The notes below the pieces were generated by a model. That model saw only the letters and a program-made list of their open reading frames with translations, did no database searches and was not told the origin of the DNA. The position numbers and the translations under genes are program-made. A stretch of DNA of 59,953 nucleotides from Colwellia sp. (GTDB taxonomy: Bacteria > Pseudomonadota > Gammaproteobacteria > Enterobacterales > Alteromonadaceae), in the NCBI GenBank assembly GCA_013215385.1, contig JABSOY010000025.1, positions 1 to 59,953 on the forward strand. Reading direction: 5' to 3'. Shown here piece by piece: positions 30,910 to 39,654 of the stretch. Numbering within the stretch: position 1 is the first letter of the stretch; the number at the start of each line of letters is the position of its first letter.

Positions 30910-31977
30910 ATGAGTAAAGTACATATTTGGCTTCGCGCTGAAACAAAACCTGATGAACAAAGAACCGCATTAACACCTGAAGGAGCACAAGCTCTTATAA
31001 AAGCTGGTTTTAAAGTAACAATAGAGTGTTCGACACAAAGTATTTTTCAGCAAGATTTATATCAAGGTCTTGCGGTAGAACATGCACCAGAAGGAAGTTG
31101 GGTTAATGCGCCTAAAGCAGCTATTATTTTGGGATTAAAAGAATTGCCCGAAGATACATTTGAGCTTATTCATCAACATATCTATTTTGCCCATGCCTAT
31201 AAAGAACAGTCTGGTTGGCAAAATTTACTTTCTCGGTTTAAAGCCGGTGGTGGCGAATTATTTGATTTAGAATATTTAGTTGATGAACAACAACGGCGAA
31301 TAGCTGCATTTGGTTATTGGGCAGGGTTTGCCGGCGCAGCGTTAGCTGTATTAGCTTGGACAAATCAACAAAAAAATATTACTCCAGCGCTAAATGAACT
31401 CTCTTCCTATGCAAACAAGCAACAATTGCTCAATGAATTAACACAAGCGCTGGCGCAAGGTGAAAATAAACCTACAATTTTGGTTATGGGCGCTAAAGGA
31501 CGTAGTGGCAGTGGCGCGGTTGACCTAGCTAAAGCACTCTCCCTTGACGTGATTGAATGGGATTTAGCGGAAACAAAAATAGGCGGACCTTTTGTTGAAA
31601 TTAATCAAGCAAACATCTTTGTTAACTGCGTTTTAATTAACCGAGATTTACCTCCTTTCATAACCGATGATATTTTGGATAAAGAAGACAGACAACTATC
31701 GGTTATTGTTGATGTTAGCTGTGATCCTTACGGTAGTTACAATCCGCTACCTATCTATCAGCAATGTACAACATTCAAAACGCCATGTTTACTGCTGAAA
31801 GAGCAAAATAAATTAGAGCTAATCGCCATTGACCATTTACCTTCATTATTGCCTAAAGAAAGTAGTGAAGATTATTGCCAGCAGCTATTAAACCATTTAC
31901 TGACATTAACCGATAAAACACAGGGTGTTTGGCCACAAGCTATCGCACTTTTCAACGAAAAAACTAAAGCATTATAG
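30910..31977 (+). CDS. Saccharopine dehydrogenase, lysine-forming (LYS1-like)
   Basis: 355 residues. RAETKPDEQRTALTPEGAQ at the N-terminus and HIYFAHAYKEQSGW match the lysine-forming saccharopine dehydrogenases of fungi and of animal AASS/LKR, which belong to the alanine-dehydrogenase fold. KPTILVMGAKGRSGSGA supplies the nucleotide-binding loop. The reaction interconverts saccharopine with lysine plus 2-oxoglutarate using NAD(P)H. As fungi use this enzyme for synthesis and animals for breakdown, direction cannot be read here. Middle gene of the locus, 17 bp before the glutamate-forming enzyme. Confidence 0.85.
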   Translation: MSKVHIWLRAETKPDEQRTALTPEGAQALIKAGFKVTIECSTQSIFQQDLYQGLAVEHAPEGSWVNAPKAAIILGLKELPEDTFELIHQHIYFAHAYKEQSGWQNLLSRFKAGGGELFDLEYLVDEQQRRIAAFGYWAGFAGAALAVLAWTNQQKNITPALNELSSYANKQQLLNELTQALAQGENKPTILVMGAKGRSGSGAVDLAKALSLDVIEWDLAETKIGGPFVEINQANIFVNCVLINRDLPPFITDDILDKEDRQLSVIVDVSCDPYGSYNPLPIYQQCTTFKTPCLLLKEQNKLELIAIDHLPSLLPKESSEDYCQQLLNHLLTLTDKTQGVWPQAIALFNEKTKAL

Positions 31978-31994
31978 GTATTTAAAGGAACATT

Positions 31995-33146
31995 ATGAAA
32001 AACACAATACATTGGCTTGGCGCTGGCCTTTCATCAGCTCCAGGTATTAAAGCACTTGCAGAGAAAACAACGCCACTTATCGTGTGGAATCGTAGTTTAG
32101 AAAAAGCTAAAAAAACGCTCGCAAATAGCGACATTGATATTAGACAGTTAAATTGGGATACCTTAGCGGAAACTGTGCAACAAGGAGATGTACTGGTTTC
32201 AATGTTGCCAGCGACTATGCATGTTGAAATTGCCGAGTTTTGTTTACAACACAAAGCTCATTTTGTTTCGAGTAGTTATATTGCACCTGAAATGCAGGCC
32301 TTAGATAGCCAAGCAAAAAGTGCGGGGGTTTGTTTTGTCAATGAAGTGGGTCTTGATCCAGGTATTGACCATTTACTTGCTCATTTATTGGTTGATAAAT
32401 ATAAAAACAGTAATATTTTTGCGCCAGAAAATCAGCATTTCTTTCGCTCATACTGTGGTGGTTTTCCAAAGGTCGCTAATGACTTTAAATACAAATTTAG
32501 CTGGTCTCCTTTAGGCGTATTAAAAGTACTACGTTCTAAAGCACAATGGCAGCAAAATGGTCAAGCGCATACATCTAATGCACCTTGGGAAGCGTTAAGT
32601 CGTTATGAAGCTCAACTGAGCGACAAAAATGAAGTCTTTCAAGCTTACCCTAATAGAGACTCTTTACCTTTTTTAAAACAATATCATTTTGATGAAAACT
32701 GGGATGTTCAACAATTTGTCCGCGGCACGCTGCGTCTTGATGGCTGGTCTACTGCGTGGCAGCCTTTGTTTGATGAAATTGCTCAATTATCGGGTGATAA
32801 AGGTGAGCAGCGTTTACAAGCCTTAAGCGAAGAACTGGAAGCAAAATATAGTTATGCCCAAGGAGAAGCCGACCGCGTGGTGATGTGCGTAGAGTTAGAA
32901 ATTCGTTCAGCCGGTAAAGTTATCTGGCATCAAAGTTATCATCTTGATAGTAAAGGCGATGAACGAGGGCAAGCGATGGCTCGATTAGTTTCAATTCCGG
33001 TAAGTCTTGCCATAGAGTCGGTACTTAACAATGAAATACCGTCTGGTGTAACGGCTGCGCCAGACCAGCCTGAGCAAATTCACGCATGGTTACAATCCCT
33101 AGAAAAGGTCGGTGAAACTATCGTTTTTAAAGACCACTTAGCATAA
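31995..33146 (+). CDS. Saccharopine dehydrogenase, glutamate-forming (LYS9-like)
   Basis: 383 residues. Rossmann start HWLGAGLSSAPGI, then the characteristic FVSSSYIAPEM, VNEVGLDPGIDHLLAH, SYCGGFP and FKYKFSWSPLGVL of the LYS9/SDH branch. It interconverts saccharopine with 2-aminoadipate semialdehyde plus glutamate. A good ribosome site AAGGA precedes the ATG. With the two genes before it, this gives a complete set linking hydroxylysine, lysine and 2-aminoadipate semialdehyde. No aminoadipate-semialdehyde dehydrogenase is seen in the window. A terminator follows immediately. Confidence 0.85.
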   Translation: MKNTIHWLGAGLSSAPGIKALAEKTTPLIVWNRSLEKAKKTLANSDIDIRQLNWDTLAETVQQGDVLVSMLPATMHVEIAEFCLQHKAHFVSSSYIAPEMQALDSQAKSAGVCFVNEVGLDPGIDHLLAHLLVDKYKNSNIFAPENQHFFRSYCGGFPKVANDFKYKFSWSPLGVLKVLRSKAQWQQNGQAHTSNAPWEALSRYEAQLSDKNEVFQAYPNRDSLPFLKQYHFDENWDVQQFVRGTLRLDGWSTAWQPLFDEIAQLSGDKGEQRLQALSEELEAKYSYAQGEADRVVMCVELEIRSAGKVIWHQSYHLDSKGDERGQAMARLVSIPVSLAIESVLNNEIPSGVTAAPDQPEQIHAWLQSLEKVGETIVFKDHLA

Positions 33147-33147
33147 T

Positions 33148-33190
33148 AAAAACCCCATTAAGCATCATTGTTTAATGGGGTTTATTTTAT
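33148..33190 (+). terminator. Rho-independent terminator after the saccharopine dehydrogenase genes
   Basis: Perfect 12-bp stem AAACCCCATTAA (33150-33161) / TTAATGGGGTTT (33172-33183) followed by ATTTTAT. It separates the lysine-pathway genes from the NhaC-type gene 60 bp further on, so that gene may have its own promoter or depend on read-through. Confidence 0.85.
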
Positions 33191-33247
33191 TGGCCGTTCT
33201 AAAAAGTACATAATAAAAAGTGAATATGGAAATTTATCGAGGTAACT

Positions 33248-34732
33248 ATGAAAAATAATAATAAAACACCTTCACTATTTGACGCGCTTTTCCCTATTAC
33301 CATTTTACTCGGCCTACTTGCTTTAGCCGTTTATTTCTTTGGTGATGACTCTTCTTCCGGGCCTAATCAAATCGCCTTAATATTATGCGCTGGCATTGCT
33401 TGTTTAATTGGTTTGAAAAATGGCTATAACCGCACTGAAATTGAAGAAGGTATTGTTAAAGGTATTAGCCTTACCTTAGGTGCAATACTGATTTTACTAG
33501 CGGTTGGCTCGCTCATTGGTACTTGGTTACTCGCTGGCACTGTACCAACGATGATCTATTTTGGTTTACAGTTTATTGACCCACAATACTTTTATGTCAG
33601 TTGTGCCCTTTTGTGTGCCGTGGTCGCTTTGTGTATTGGCAGCAGCTGGACGGTAGCGGCCACCATAGGTGTTGCTTTAATGGGAGTTGCCAGTGGTTTA
33701 GGTGTTTCAGCACCTATTACGGCTGGCGCCATTATCAGCGGTGCTTATTTTGGTGATAAATTATCACCTTTATCTGATACCACCAATTTGGCTTCGGCAG
33801 TTTCAGGAACAGAGCTTTTTGTTCATATTAAAAATATGCTGTGGAGCACTGTGCCTAGCTTTATTATTGCCTTGGTTATCTTTTTCTTGCTCGGCTTAAA
33901 CAGTGTAGAGCAATTAACCAATAACCAAGTTAATCAGTTATTAGTGAACTTAGAGAGCGAGTTTCATATTGCCTGGTATTTATTACTGCCTTTACTGCTG
34001 ACGCTTTTTCTGGCGATGAAAAAAATGCCGGCATTTCCTGCTATCGGCATTGGCGCCTTATTTGGCGCCTTATGGGCGATATTATTTCAACAAAACCTGA
34101 TACTTTCTTATGCCAATGAAGGGCTATCGGTTATTGAAGCCAATGTTATGGTGGTTTGGCAAGTTATGTTCGCCGGTGTAGCACTAAATACTGGCAACGA
34201 GTCTATAGATCGTTTGCTTAGTGGTGGTGGTATGGCTTCGATGTTAAATACAATTTGGCTTATTATTTCAGCGATGATTTTTGGCTCTATTATGGAAAAA
34301 GTCGGTTTGTTAAAGCGAATCGTTAAAAGTTTATTAGGGCTTACTCGAAAAACAGGATCTTTGATTTCTACGACGATAGTAACGGCGTTTGGCATAAATT
34401 GTATTTCAGCAGACCAATATATCGCGATTGTCATGACAGGAAGAATGTACAAGGACACTTATAAAGACCATGATTTAGCGCCTGAAAATTTATCTCGTGC
34501 ATTAGAAGATGGTGGTACGGTTACGTCAGCATTAATCCCATGGAATACTTGTGGCGCTTATATGCAGTCTGTTTTACTGGTCAGCCCTTTAGATTATGCC
34601 GTTTTTTGTTTCTTTAACTGGTTATCCCCTATTATTGGTATTACTTGCGCTTTTGCCGGATTTAAAGTGAAATCCTTACTGGTTAAATCAAAACAAGAAC
34701 CTGCCAATTTACCTTCGATTTCATCCAATTAA
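33248..34732 (+). CDS. NhaC-family antiporter
   Basis: 494 residues, about twelve membrane helices. Family motifs: GSSWTVAATIGVALMGVA, AGAIISGAYFGDKLSPLSDT and GTVTSALIPWNTCGAYM near the C-terminus. The family includes Na+/H+ antiporters and MleN-type exchangers for organic acids, so ion-only or solute-coupled exchange are both possible. Same strand as the lysine genes but after a terminator. Its position suggests import or ion balance for amino-acid use; this is inference. A GAGGTAAC ribosome site is present. Confidence 0.85.
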   Translation: MKNNNKTPSLFDALFPITILLGLLALAVYFFGDDSSSGPNQIALILCAGIACLIGLKNGYNRTEIEEGIVKGISLTLGAILILLAVGSLIGTWLLAGTVPTMIYFGLQFIDPQYFYVSCALLCAVVALCIGSSWTVAATIGVALMGVASGLGVSAPITAGAIISGAYFGDKLSPLSDTTNLASAVSGTELFVHIKNMLWSTVPSFIIALVIFFLLGLNSVEQLTNNQVNQLLVNLESEFHIAWYLLLPLLLTLFLAMKKMPAFPAIGIGALFGALWAILFQQNLILSYANEGLSVIEANVMVVWQVMFAGVALNTGNESIDRLLSGGGMASMLNTIWLIISAMIFGSIMEKVGLLKRIVKSLLGLTRKTGSLISTTIVTAFGINCISADQYIAIVMTGRMYKDTYKDHDLAPENLSRALEDGGTVTSALIPWNTCGAYMQSVLLVSPLDYAVFCFFNWLSPIIGITCAFAGFKVKSLLVKSKQEPANLPSISSN

Positions 34733-34793
34733 ATTCATCTAGTTTATCGCCTTATCATTCTGGTAATAATTAACTGCTCAAAGATTAAGTACG

Positions 34794-34845
34794 CATCCAC
34801 GACTATTACGCCAGCCAATAATGGCTGGCGTAATAGTCGTGGATG
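34794..34845. repeat. Perfect 52-bp palindromic hairpin between convergent genes
   Basis: Two perfect 24-base arms (34794-34817 and 34822-34845) separated by ATAA. The arms start CATCCACGACTATTACG and meet at GCCAGCCA-ATAA-TGGCTGGC. It ends three bases from the arsH stop and begins 61 bp after the NhaC stop. It could act as a bidirectional terminator but has no T-run on either side. Confidence 0.85.
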
Positions 34846-34848
34846 AGG

Positions 34849-35535
34849 TTACATGGCAATCAATTTTGCTTGACTGGCACTTCTCTCACTATATCTGTCG
34901 AGCAAAAATTCACTTTGATCTCTGGTTAGAAAAGTAAAACGCATCAACTCTTCCATTACATCAACAATACGGTCTCTATAAGCTGACTGTTTCATTATGC
35001 CATTTTCACTAAACTCGGTATAAGCTTTTGCCACAGATGATTGATTAGGGATTGTTAACATTCTCATCCAGCGTCCCAATATTCTCATGTTATTGATTGC
35101 GTTAAAGCTTTGCGAGCCACCTGTTACTTGCATAACAGCCAAGGTTTTTCCTTGTGTTGGCCTAACTGCGCCCAGTGACAAAGGGATCCAATCGATTTGG
35201 GTTTTCATTACACCAGACATATTGCCGTGTATCTCGGGCGATGACCAAACCTGTGCTTCAGACCATTTTACTAATGCTCTCAGCTCTACCACCTTAGGAT
35301 GCTCAACTGAGTCATTGTTATCAAATAACGGCAGTCCTTTAGGATTAAAGAACTTAACTTCAGCGCCCATGGTTTCCAGAATACGCCCTGCTTCTTCAGC
35401 TGTTAAGCGACTAAATGAAGTTTCACGCAAAGAGCCATATAACATTAATACTCTTGGTTTGTGGATGCTAACTTTATTGATTGTAGGGCGTAGGTTAAAT
35501 TGTTCGTTTTTTAAGAAGTTCATCAATAGTTCCAA
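34849..35535 (-). CDS. arsH: ArsH-like NADPH-dependent FMN reductase
   Basis: 228 residues. [20 protein letters not shown] gives the flavodoxin-fold phosphate loop (GSLRxxSxSR), and [19 protein letters not shown] plus [19 protein letters not shown] are nearly diagnostic of ArsH. ArsH proteins reduce FMN and quinones, and several oxidise methylarsenite; here no other ars gene is next to it, so an arsenic role is not proven. Divergent from the SigZ-type gene across 184 bp. Confidence 0.9.
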   Translation of the reverse strand: MELLMNFLKNEQFNLRPTINKVSIHKPRVLMLYGSLRETSFSRLTAEEAGRILETMGAEVKFFNPKGLPLFDNNDSVEHPKVVELRALVKWSEAQVWSSPEIHGNMSGVMKTQIDWIPLSLGAVRPTQGKTLAVMQVTGGSQSFNAINNMRILGRWMRMLTIPNQSSVAKAYTEFSENGIMKQSAYRDRIVDVMEELMRFTFLTRDQSEFLLDRYSERSASQAKLIAM

Positions 35536-35719
35536 TGTGTTTATTTACTCATAAGACGGCTGAGATTACGAAAAGACGAAAAATTAATGAGAAAAGATTA
35601 AATATATTAATTTCACTGCTTTTTCATCTTTTGTGCTTGTCGCTCGCCTAGTATCGAGGCAGAATCAACTCAAAGAGTTCACGGGGAATTTTTGACAACT
35701 GAAAAACCTCGTTCGAGTA

Positions 35720-36283
35720 GTGGATATGGTCAGTAAAATGAATATAGAAGATATATGGTTAGAATACAGAGCAGCGCTGCAGCGATTTTTACATGCAAAG
35801 GTCTCAAATGAAGCTGATGTAGAAGATTTATTGCAAGACATCTTGATAAAAACCTATAACAATCTAGCTGCAGTAAAGTCACAAAAAAGCGTTAAATCTT
35901 GGCTATTCCAAATAGCCAATAATACGATTATTGACTACTATCGGAAAAAAGGCCGAGCTCAAGCAAGCAATATTGAAAATCCCTTATCTTTTGAAGAACA
36001 GCAAGAGAAAAAAGTCGACTTATCAAACTGTATATCACCTTTTATCAACGCGCTGCCAAACGAGCATGCGAGCTTATTAACCGCTATTGATATAAATAAC
36101 CAATCACAAAAGCAATATGCTGAGCAATTAGGAGTAAGCTACTCCACGCTTAAATCCCGAGTACAAAAAAGTAGAAGTTTACTTAAGCAGGTATTTGACG
36201 ATTGTTGTCATTTTAAAATTGATAAATTAGGCAATGTTTATGATTATGATGTAAAAACAAAAAAATATGATAGTTGCCAGTAA
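35720..36283 (+). CDS. sigZ: ECF RNA polymerase sigma factor, SigZ type
   Basis: 187 residues from a GTG; ATGs at 35726 and 35738 are also in frame, and the latter (MNIEDIWLEYRAAL) best matches the family's N-terminus. Region 2 reads ADVEDLLQDILIKTYNN and SVKSWLFQIANNTIIDYYRK; region 4 reads EQLGVSYSTLKSRVQKSRSL. The C-terminal tail FDDCCHFKIDKLGNVYDYD, with a Cys pair and His, is typical of SigZ and might sense redox or metal. No anti-sigma gene is adjacent. Its divergent neighbour arsH is a possible target. Confidence 0.85.
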   Translation: MDMVSKMNIEDIWLEYRAALQRFLHAKVSNEADVEDLLQDILIKTYNNLAAVKSQKSVKSWLFQIANNTIIDYYRKKGRAQASNIENPLSFEEQQEKKVDLSNCISPFINALPNEHASLLTAIDINNQSQKQYAEQLGVSYSTLKSRVQKSRSLLKQVFDDCCHFKIDKLGNVYDYDVKTKKYDSCQ

Positions 36284-36818
36284 TCGGTATTTCCTAATAT
36301 CTGTGCATGAGTGATTAGGTTTGAACGTAGAGCGCTTAACAATAAAAGACTCGGTTAACGTTGAAATATAATAGAAAACAACCTTAAATATCTTCAGCTA
36401 TCTCATTGTAACAACTGAACATAAAAGAATATCCCCCCAGATGATGAATCTTTATGTTATGTGGTTTTATTGAAAACTAAATGTTATATTTTTGATGTTA
36501 ATTATTCTGGGGAAAGTTGCCCCCCGAAGCGGCTAAAGAAGCTTAATATAATAGAAAACAAATGAAAATAGCTGTTATTTACCCATATTTTTTAGGGATA
36601 AAATGACTTTACAAAGAAAGCATAATATTTACAGATAAAACTTAACTAAAACAAACTATTTGTTGTTTCAATAATTTAATTTGTTTTATTGTAATCTTGA
36701 TAATCATTCAAATTACACCTTTAATGTAGATGAGTATATTATTAATTCTTCAAGATAACGCTATTTAACGCATGTGACTTTAAGGCTAAAGGTAATTAGA
36801 AGAAAGGATACATTTATT
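36284..36818. other. Long intergenic region with a 17-bp direct repeat
   Basis: 535 bp without a gene. AATATAATAGAAAACAA occurs at 36365-36381 and again at 36545-36561, same orientation, 180 bp apart. A short GC-rich GGGG/CCCC hairpin-like element sits at about 36509-36525. The promoter of the HEAT/acyltransferase pair should lie toward the right end. Confidence 0.5.
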
Positions 36819-37445
36819 ATGCATTCAAAATATGTATATGCAGTGATCATTTTTACTCTTGGGGTTCTGATAGGTCGAGTATCAGTAGATTTTTTAACAA
36901 CCAATAATGATATTACACAGACAAAAAAAACCCTAGATGCTGTTGTACAAGAAACCTTGTTTTCAAAAAAAACAGACCGTTTAGTAGAAAAAAATGCTTC
37001 CGCCTCCTCAGGTATCAACGCCGCTTCAATTGCACCTCCAAACGAACATTTACGAGTTATACCTATTGAGGGCTCATCACTACCAGAAAATGATTGGCAA
37101 CGTATACTCTATGAAACAGATGATTTAGAGCTAAAAATAGCTGCTATAAATAATCTTGTCAGTGATGATGCAACAGAAGAGTTAGCGATTGGTTTGGGCG
37201 ATACTTCAGCATATATTCGTCAAAAAACGCTGATAGGATTAGGTACTATCAATACCGAGAATTCCATTCGTATGGTTGGACAAACGCTATTTTCAGATCG
37301 TTCGATAGAAAACCGTCTACAAGCCATTAGTATATTAGAAAATAATTTTGATATGCCTTTTGTTGAACATCTTTTAACTTTCACAATGAAACATGATCAA
37401 GATGCCACTGTTCGACAGCGTGCTGCAATATCGTTAGGCTTATGA
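36819..37445 (+). CDS. HEAT-repeat-like protein with N-terminal membrane anchor
   Basis: 208 residues from the ATG at 36819 (MHSKYVYAVI), preceded by AGAAAGGA; an upstream ATG at 36774 would put charged residues before the anchor and has no clear ribosome site. Helix 5-22 anchors it in the membrane; a low-complexity linker follows to about 85. The C-terminal half has paired helices (ELKIAAINNLVSDDATEEL, AYIRQKTLIGLGTINTE, ATVRQRAAISLGL) typical of HEAT/PBS-lyase-type repeats, usually protein-binding. Three bases separate it from the acyltransferase gene, so a partner role is likely. Confidence 0.6.
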   Translation: MHSKYVYAVIIFTLGVLIGRVSVDFLTTNNDITQTKKTLDAVVQETLFSKKTDRLVEKNASASSGINAASIAPPNEHLRVIPIEGSSLPENDWQRILYETDDLELKIAAINNLVSDDATEELAIGLGDTSAYIRQKTLIGLGTINTENSIRMVGQTLFSDRSIENRLQAISILENNFDMPFVEHLLTFTMKHDQDATVRQRAAISLGL

Positions 37446-37448
37446 CCT

Positions 37449-38597
37449 ATGACTCGCTTTAGAGGGTTAAGTGGTTTGCGGGGGCTAGCGGCACTGGCTG
37501 TGTTTGCAGTGCATTATAACCAGATAGTTGATATTGACATACAGGTTGGTATTTTTGATTTCTTTCTTTTATTTGCCAATGGCGAATACGGCGTGGCCCT
37601 ATTTTTTATATTAAGTGGCCTGTTGTTATCGCAACCCTATTGGAAATCTTTAATACATCAACAACCATGGCCTAATACAAAAGTTTATTTTACCCATCGT
37701 ATGGTGCGTATATTACCCGCATTTTATCTGACACTTACACTTATTATAGTAACGACTGATTATTGGAAGTTTCCACAAGCGTGGCCAGATATAATATTAC
37801 ATTACAGCTTGTTATTTAATTATGCAGAGTTTGCCATTTTTAGTCTCAACCCACCTTTTTGGACTTTGGCAATAGAGATTCAATTTTACTGCTTACTCCC
37901 CTTTCTATTTAGGCTGATTCGCAACGATAAAATAGCGAGAGTATTCATTTCATTAGTTATTCTTTCGGTAATTACCTATATTTTACACTACTGGATCTCT
38001 TCATCTATTAGCACAAATACAACCTGGCCAGGAAATCAGCAACTTGTTTGGATCCGACCTTATGGCGCAGTTGTTAGCCACTCATTATTAGCGCATTCCC
38101 CCCATTTTATTATCGGTATTATCTCTGGGGGAATTTTATTAAAAATGACCCAAACAATGCCCCGCCACGAAGTAGATGGAAACTGGCGCTATGATGTTTT
38201 CTTTGGTATTTGTCTCAGCCTGTGTTTGTTATTACTGTCAACTCCATTCAGTGACCGTATACAAGTACCCTTTGGTAGATATAGTTTTCCATTAATCCCT
38301 TTGTTAATTGCCGGATTACTGATAAGCACACCGTTAACAAAGTACAGTGTAAAATTATTAGACAGTAAAGCGCTTAAACAACTAGGCGCAATTTCTTATG
38401 GTATATATCTCTATCATTTTCCTATACTGGCATTAGTAGACCGTAAAATGGCAAACTTAGGATTGGATGCTCAACAACATTGGGGGTATTTGGCGATATT
38501 TTCACTCACTATTACCCTACTTGCCGCGACAATATCTTATTACCTGATTGAACGACCCATGATAAAGTTGGCACTTAAAAAGCAAATAACTATTTAA
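37449..38597 (+). CDS. Acyltransferase 3 (OafA-type) membrane protein
   Basis: 382 residues with about ten membrane helices. RFRGLSGLRGLAALAVFAVH carries the family's conserved R-G-L-R-G-x-A-A-x-x-V-x-x-x-H with the catalytic His at about residue 21; ALFFILSGLLLSQPYW and FWTLAIEIQFYCLLP also match. The family transfers acyl groups, mostly acetyl, to surface sugars. Coupled to the HEAT-like protein gene. Its 3' end overlaps the convergent Sel1 gene by eight bases. Substrate unknown. Confidence 0.9.
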   Translation: MTRFRGLSGLRGLAALAVFAVHYNQIVDIDIQVGIFDFFLLFANGEYGVALFFILSGLLLSQPYWKSLIHQQPWPNTKVYFTHRMVRILPAFYLTLTLIIVTTDYWKFPQAWPDIILHYSLLFNYAEFAIFSLNPPFWTLAIEIQFYCLLPFLFRLIRNDKIARVFISLVILSVITYILHYWISSSISTNTTWPGNQQLVWIRPYGAVVSHSLLAHSPHFIIGIISGGILLKMTQTMPRHEVDGNWRYDVFFGICLSLCLLLLSTPFSDRIQVPFGRYSFPLIPLLIAGLLISTPLTKYSVKLLDSKALKQLGAISYGIYLYHFPILALVDRKMANLGLDAQQHWGYLAIFSLTITLLAATISYYLIERPMIKLALKKQITI

Positions 38598-39573
38598 CGA
38601 CTGGCAGTTTTGACAATGGATATTTATTAAGATGGACATGAAGCTTTTTATTTAAAGCCTCGGTCCAAGTAGCAGGCATAACACTATTAACCTCAACAAA
38701 CATTTGTTTCGATTTTTCAAGTTCATCGTTGTTTTTAAATCGCTGTATACTCGCCGATAGCCAGAGAAATGCCTTCGCAAGTTCCCTTTCATTCCACATA
38801 CCATTATCTGGATTTTTTGGGGAATGATAATACAACAACGCTGTTTGATAATAAGCAGGTACATAACCTTGGGCAGCAGACAGCTCAAACCATTCGCGGG
38901 CAATTTGGCTATTCGCAGCTATGCCTATGCCATCACGTAGCATTACACCTAGTTGATATTGAGCTTTAACGGAATGGTAACTCGCCGCCTTAGCATACCA
39001 ATCTAAAGCTATTTTATTTGCCGAATCTTTATTTTTTAATAAACTAAACTGACCAAGTTGTAACATCGCAGGAACTGAGCCTTGCTCTGCAGATTTTTTG
39101 CATAAACTTGTACCTTTTTCAAAATTTTGCGCTACTCCGTGCCCTTTAACATAAAGCGCACCAAGATGACAAAAGGATAAATGATAGCCTAGATCAGCAG
39201 CCTTCTGATACCATATAGCGGCCTGAGAATAATCTGTTTTTTGATGTACTCCATTTTCAAAACAAGTTCCTAAAGCGTCTGCAGCGACAGGAAGTTCATG
39301 TTTAGCAGCCTGTTCATACCATAAACAGGCCTTTTTTCTATCTTGCACTCGCCCCCAGCCATAATCATAAAACATCGCCATGGTTAACTTTGCCAAAGGG
39401 TTGCTCTTTTCCTGAGCTAAACGCTGGTATTTTTCGAAGGCATTATCATAATCTCCCATGGCCAATAATTTTTCAGCGTTACGGATTTCTCGGCTGTCAT
39501 TTGCTCTGACATTATTGGCAAATGTAAAAAAGGTAACCAAAATAATAAACAAAATTGCACGAGTAACAGACAT
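38590..39573 (-). CDS. Periplasmic Sel1-repeat protein
   Basis: 327 residues. A signal peptide (ILFIILVTFFTFANNVRA/ND) is followed by about six Sel1-like TPR units with the A-x-x-x-G or G-x-G-V pattern, e.g. LGTCFENGVHQKTDYSQAA, LGALYVKGHGVAQNFEKG and LGVMLRDGIGIAANSQIA. Such proteins act as adaptors or signal modulators. The secreted tail-collar protein gene lies upstream on the same strand, with a terminator between them. Overlaps the acyltransferase 3' end by eight bases. Confidence 0.85.
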   Translation of the reverse strand: MSVTRAILFIILVTFFTFANNVRANDSREIRNAEKLLAMGDYDNAFEKYQRLAQEKSNPLAKLTMAMFYDYGWGRVQDRKKACLWYEQAAKHELPVAADALGTCFENGVHQKTDYSQAAIWYQKAADLGYHLSFCHLGALYVKGHGVAQNFEKGTSLCKKSAEQGSVPAMLQLGQFSLLKNKDSANKIALDWYAKAASYHSVKAQYQLGVMLRDGIGIAANSQIAREWFELSAAQGYVPAYYQTALLYYHSPKNPDNGMWNERELAKAFLWLSASIQRFKNNDELEKSKQMFVEVNSVMPATWTEALNKKLHVHLNKYPLSKLPVVK

Positions 39574-39603
39574 AAAAAAAACCTAAAAATAGGGCTAAAA
39601 AAT

Positions 39604-39637
39604 AGAATCGCTAGCTTAATACTAGCGATTTTTATCC
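39604..39637 (-). terminator. Rho-independent terminator after the tail-collar gene
   Basis: AATCGCTAG (39606-39614) / CTAGCGATT (39622-39630), 7-nt loop. On the minus strand it is followed by CTATTTTTT, on the plus strand by TTTAT, so it may work both ways. It lies 18 bp after the stop of the collar gene. Confidence 0.75.
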
Positions 39638-39654
39638 CGCTGAAATAGCCATAC

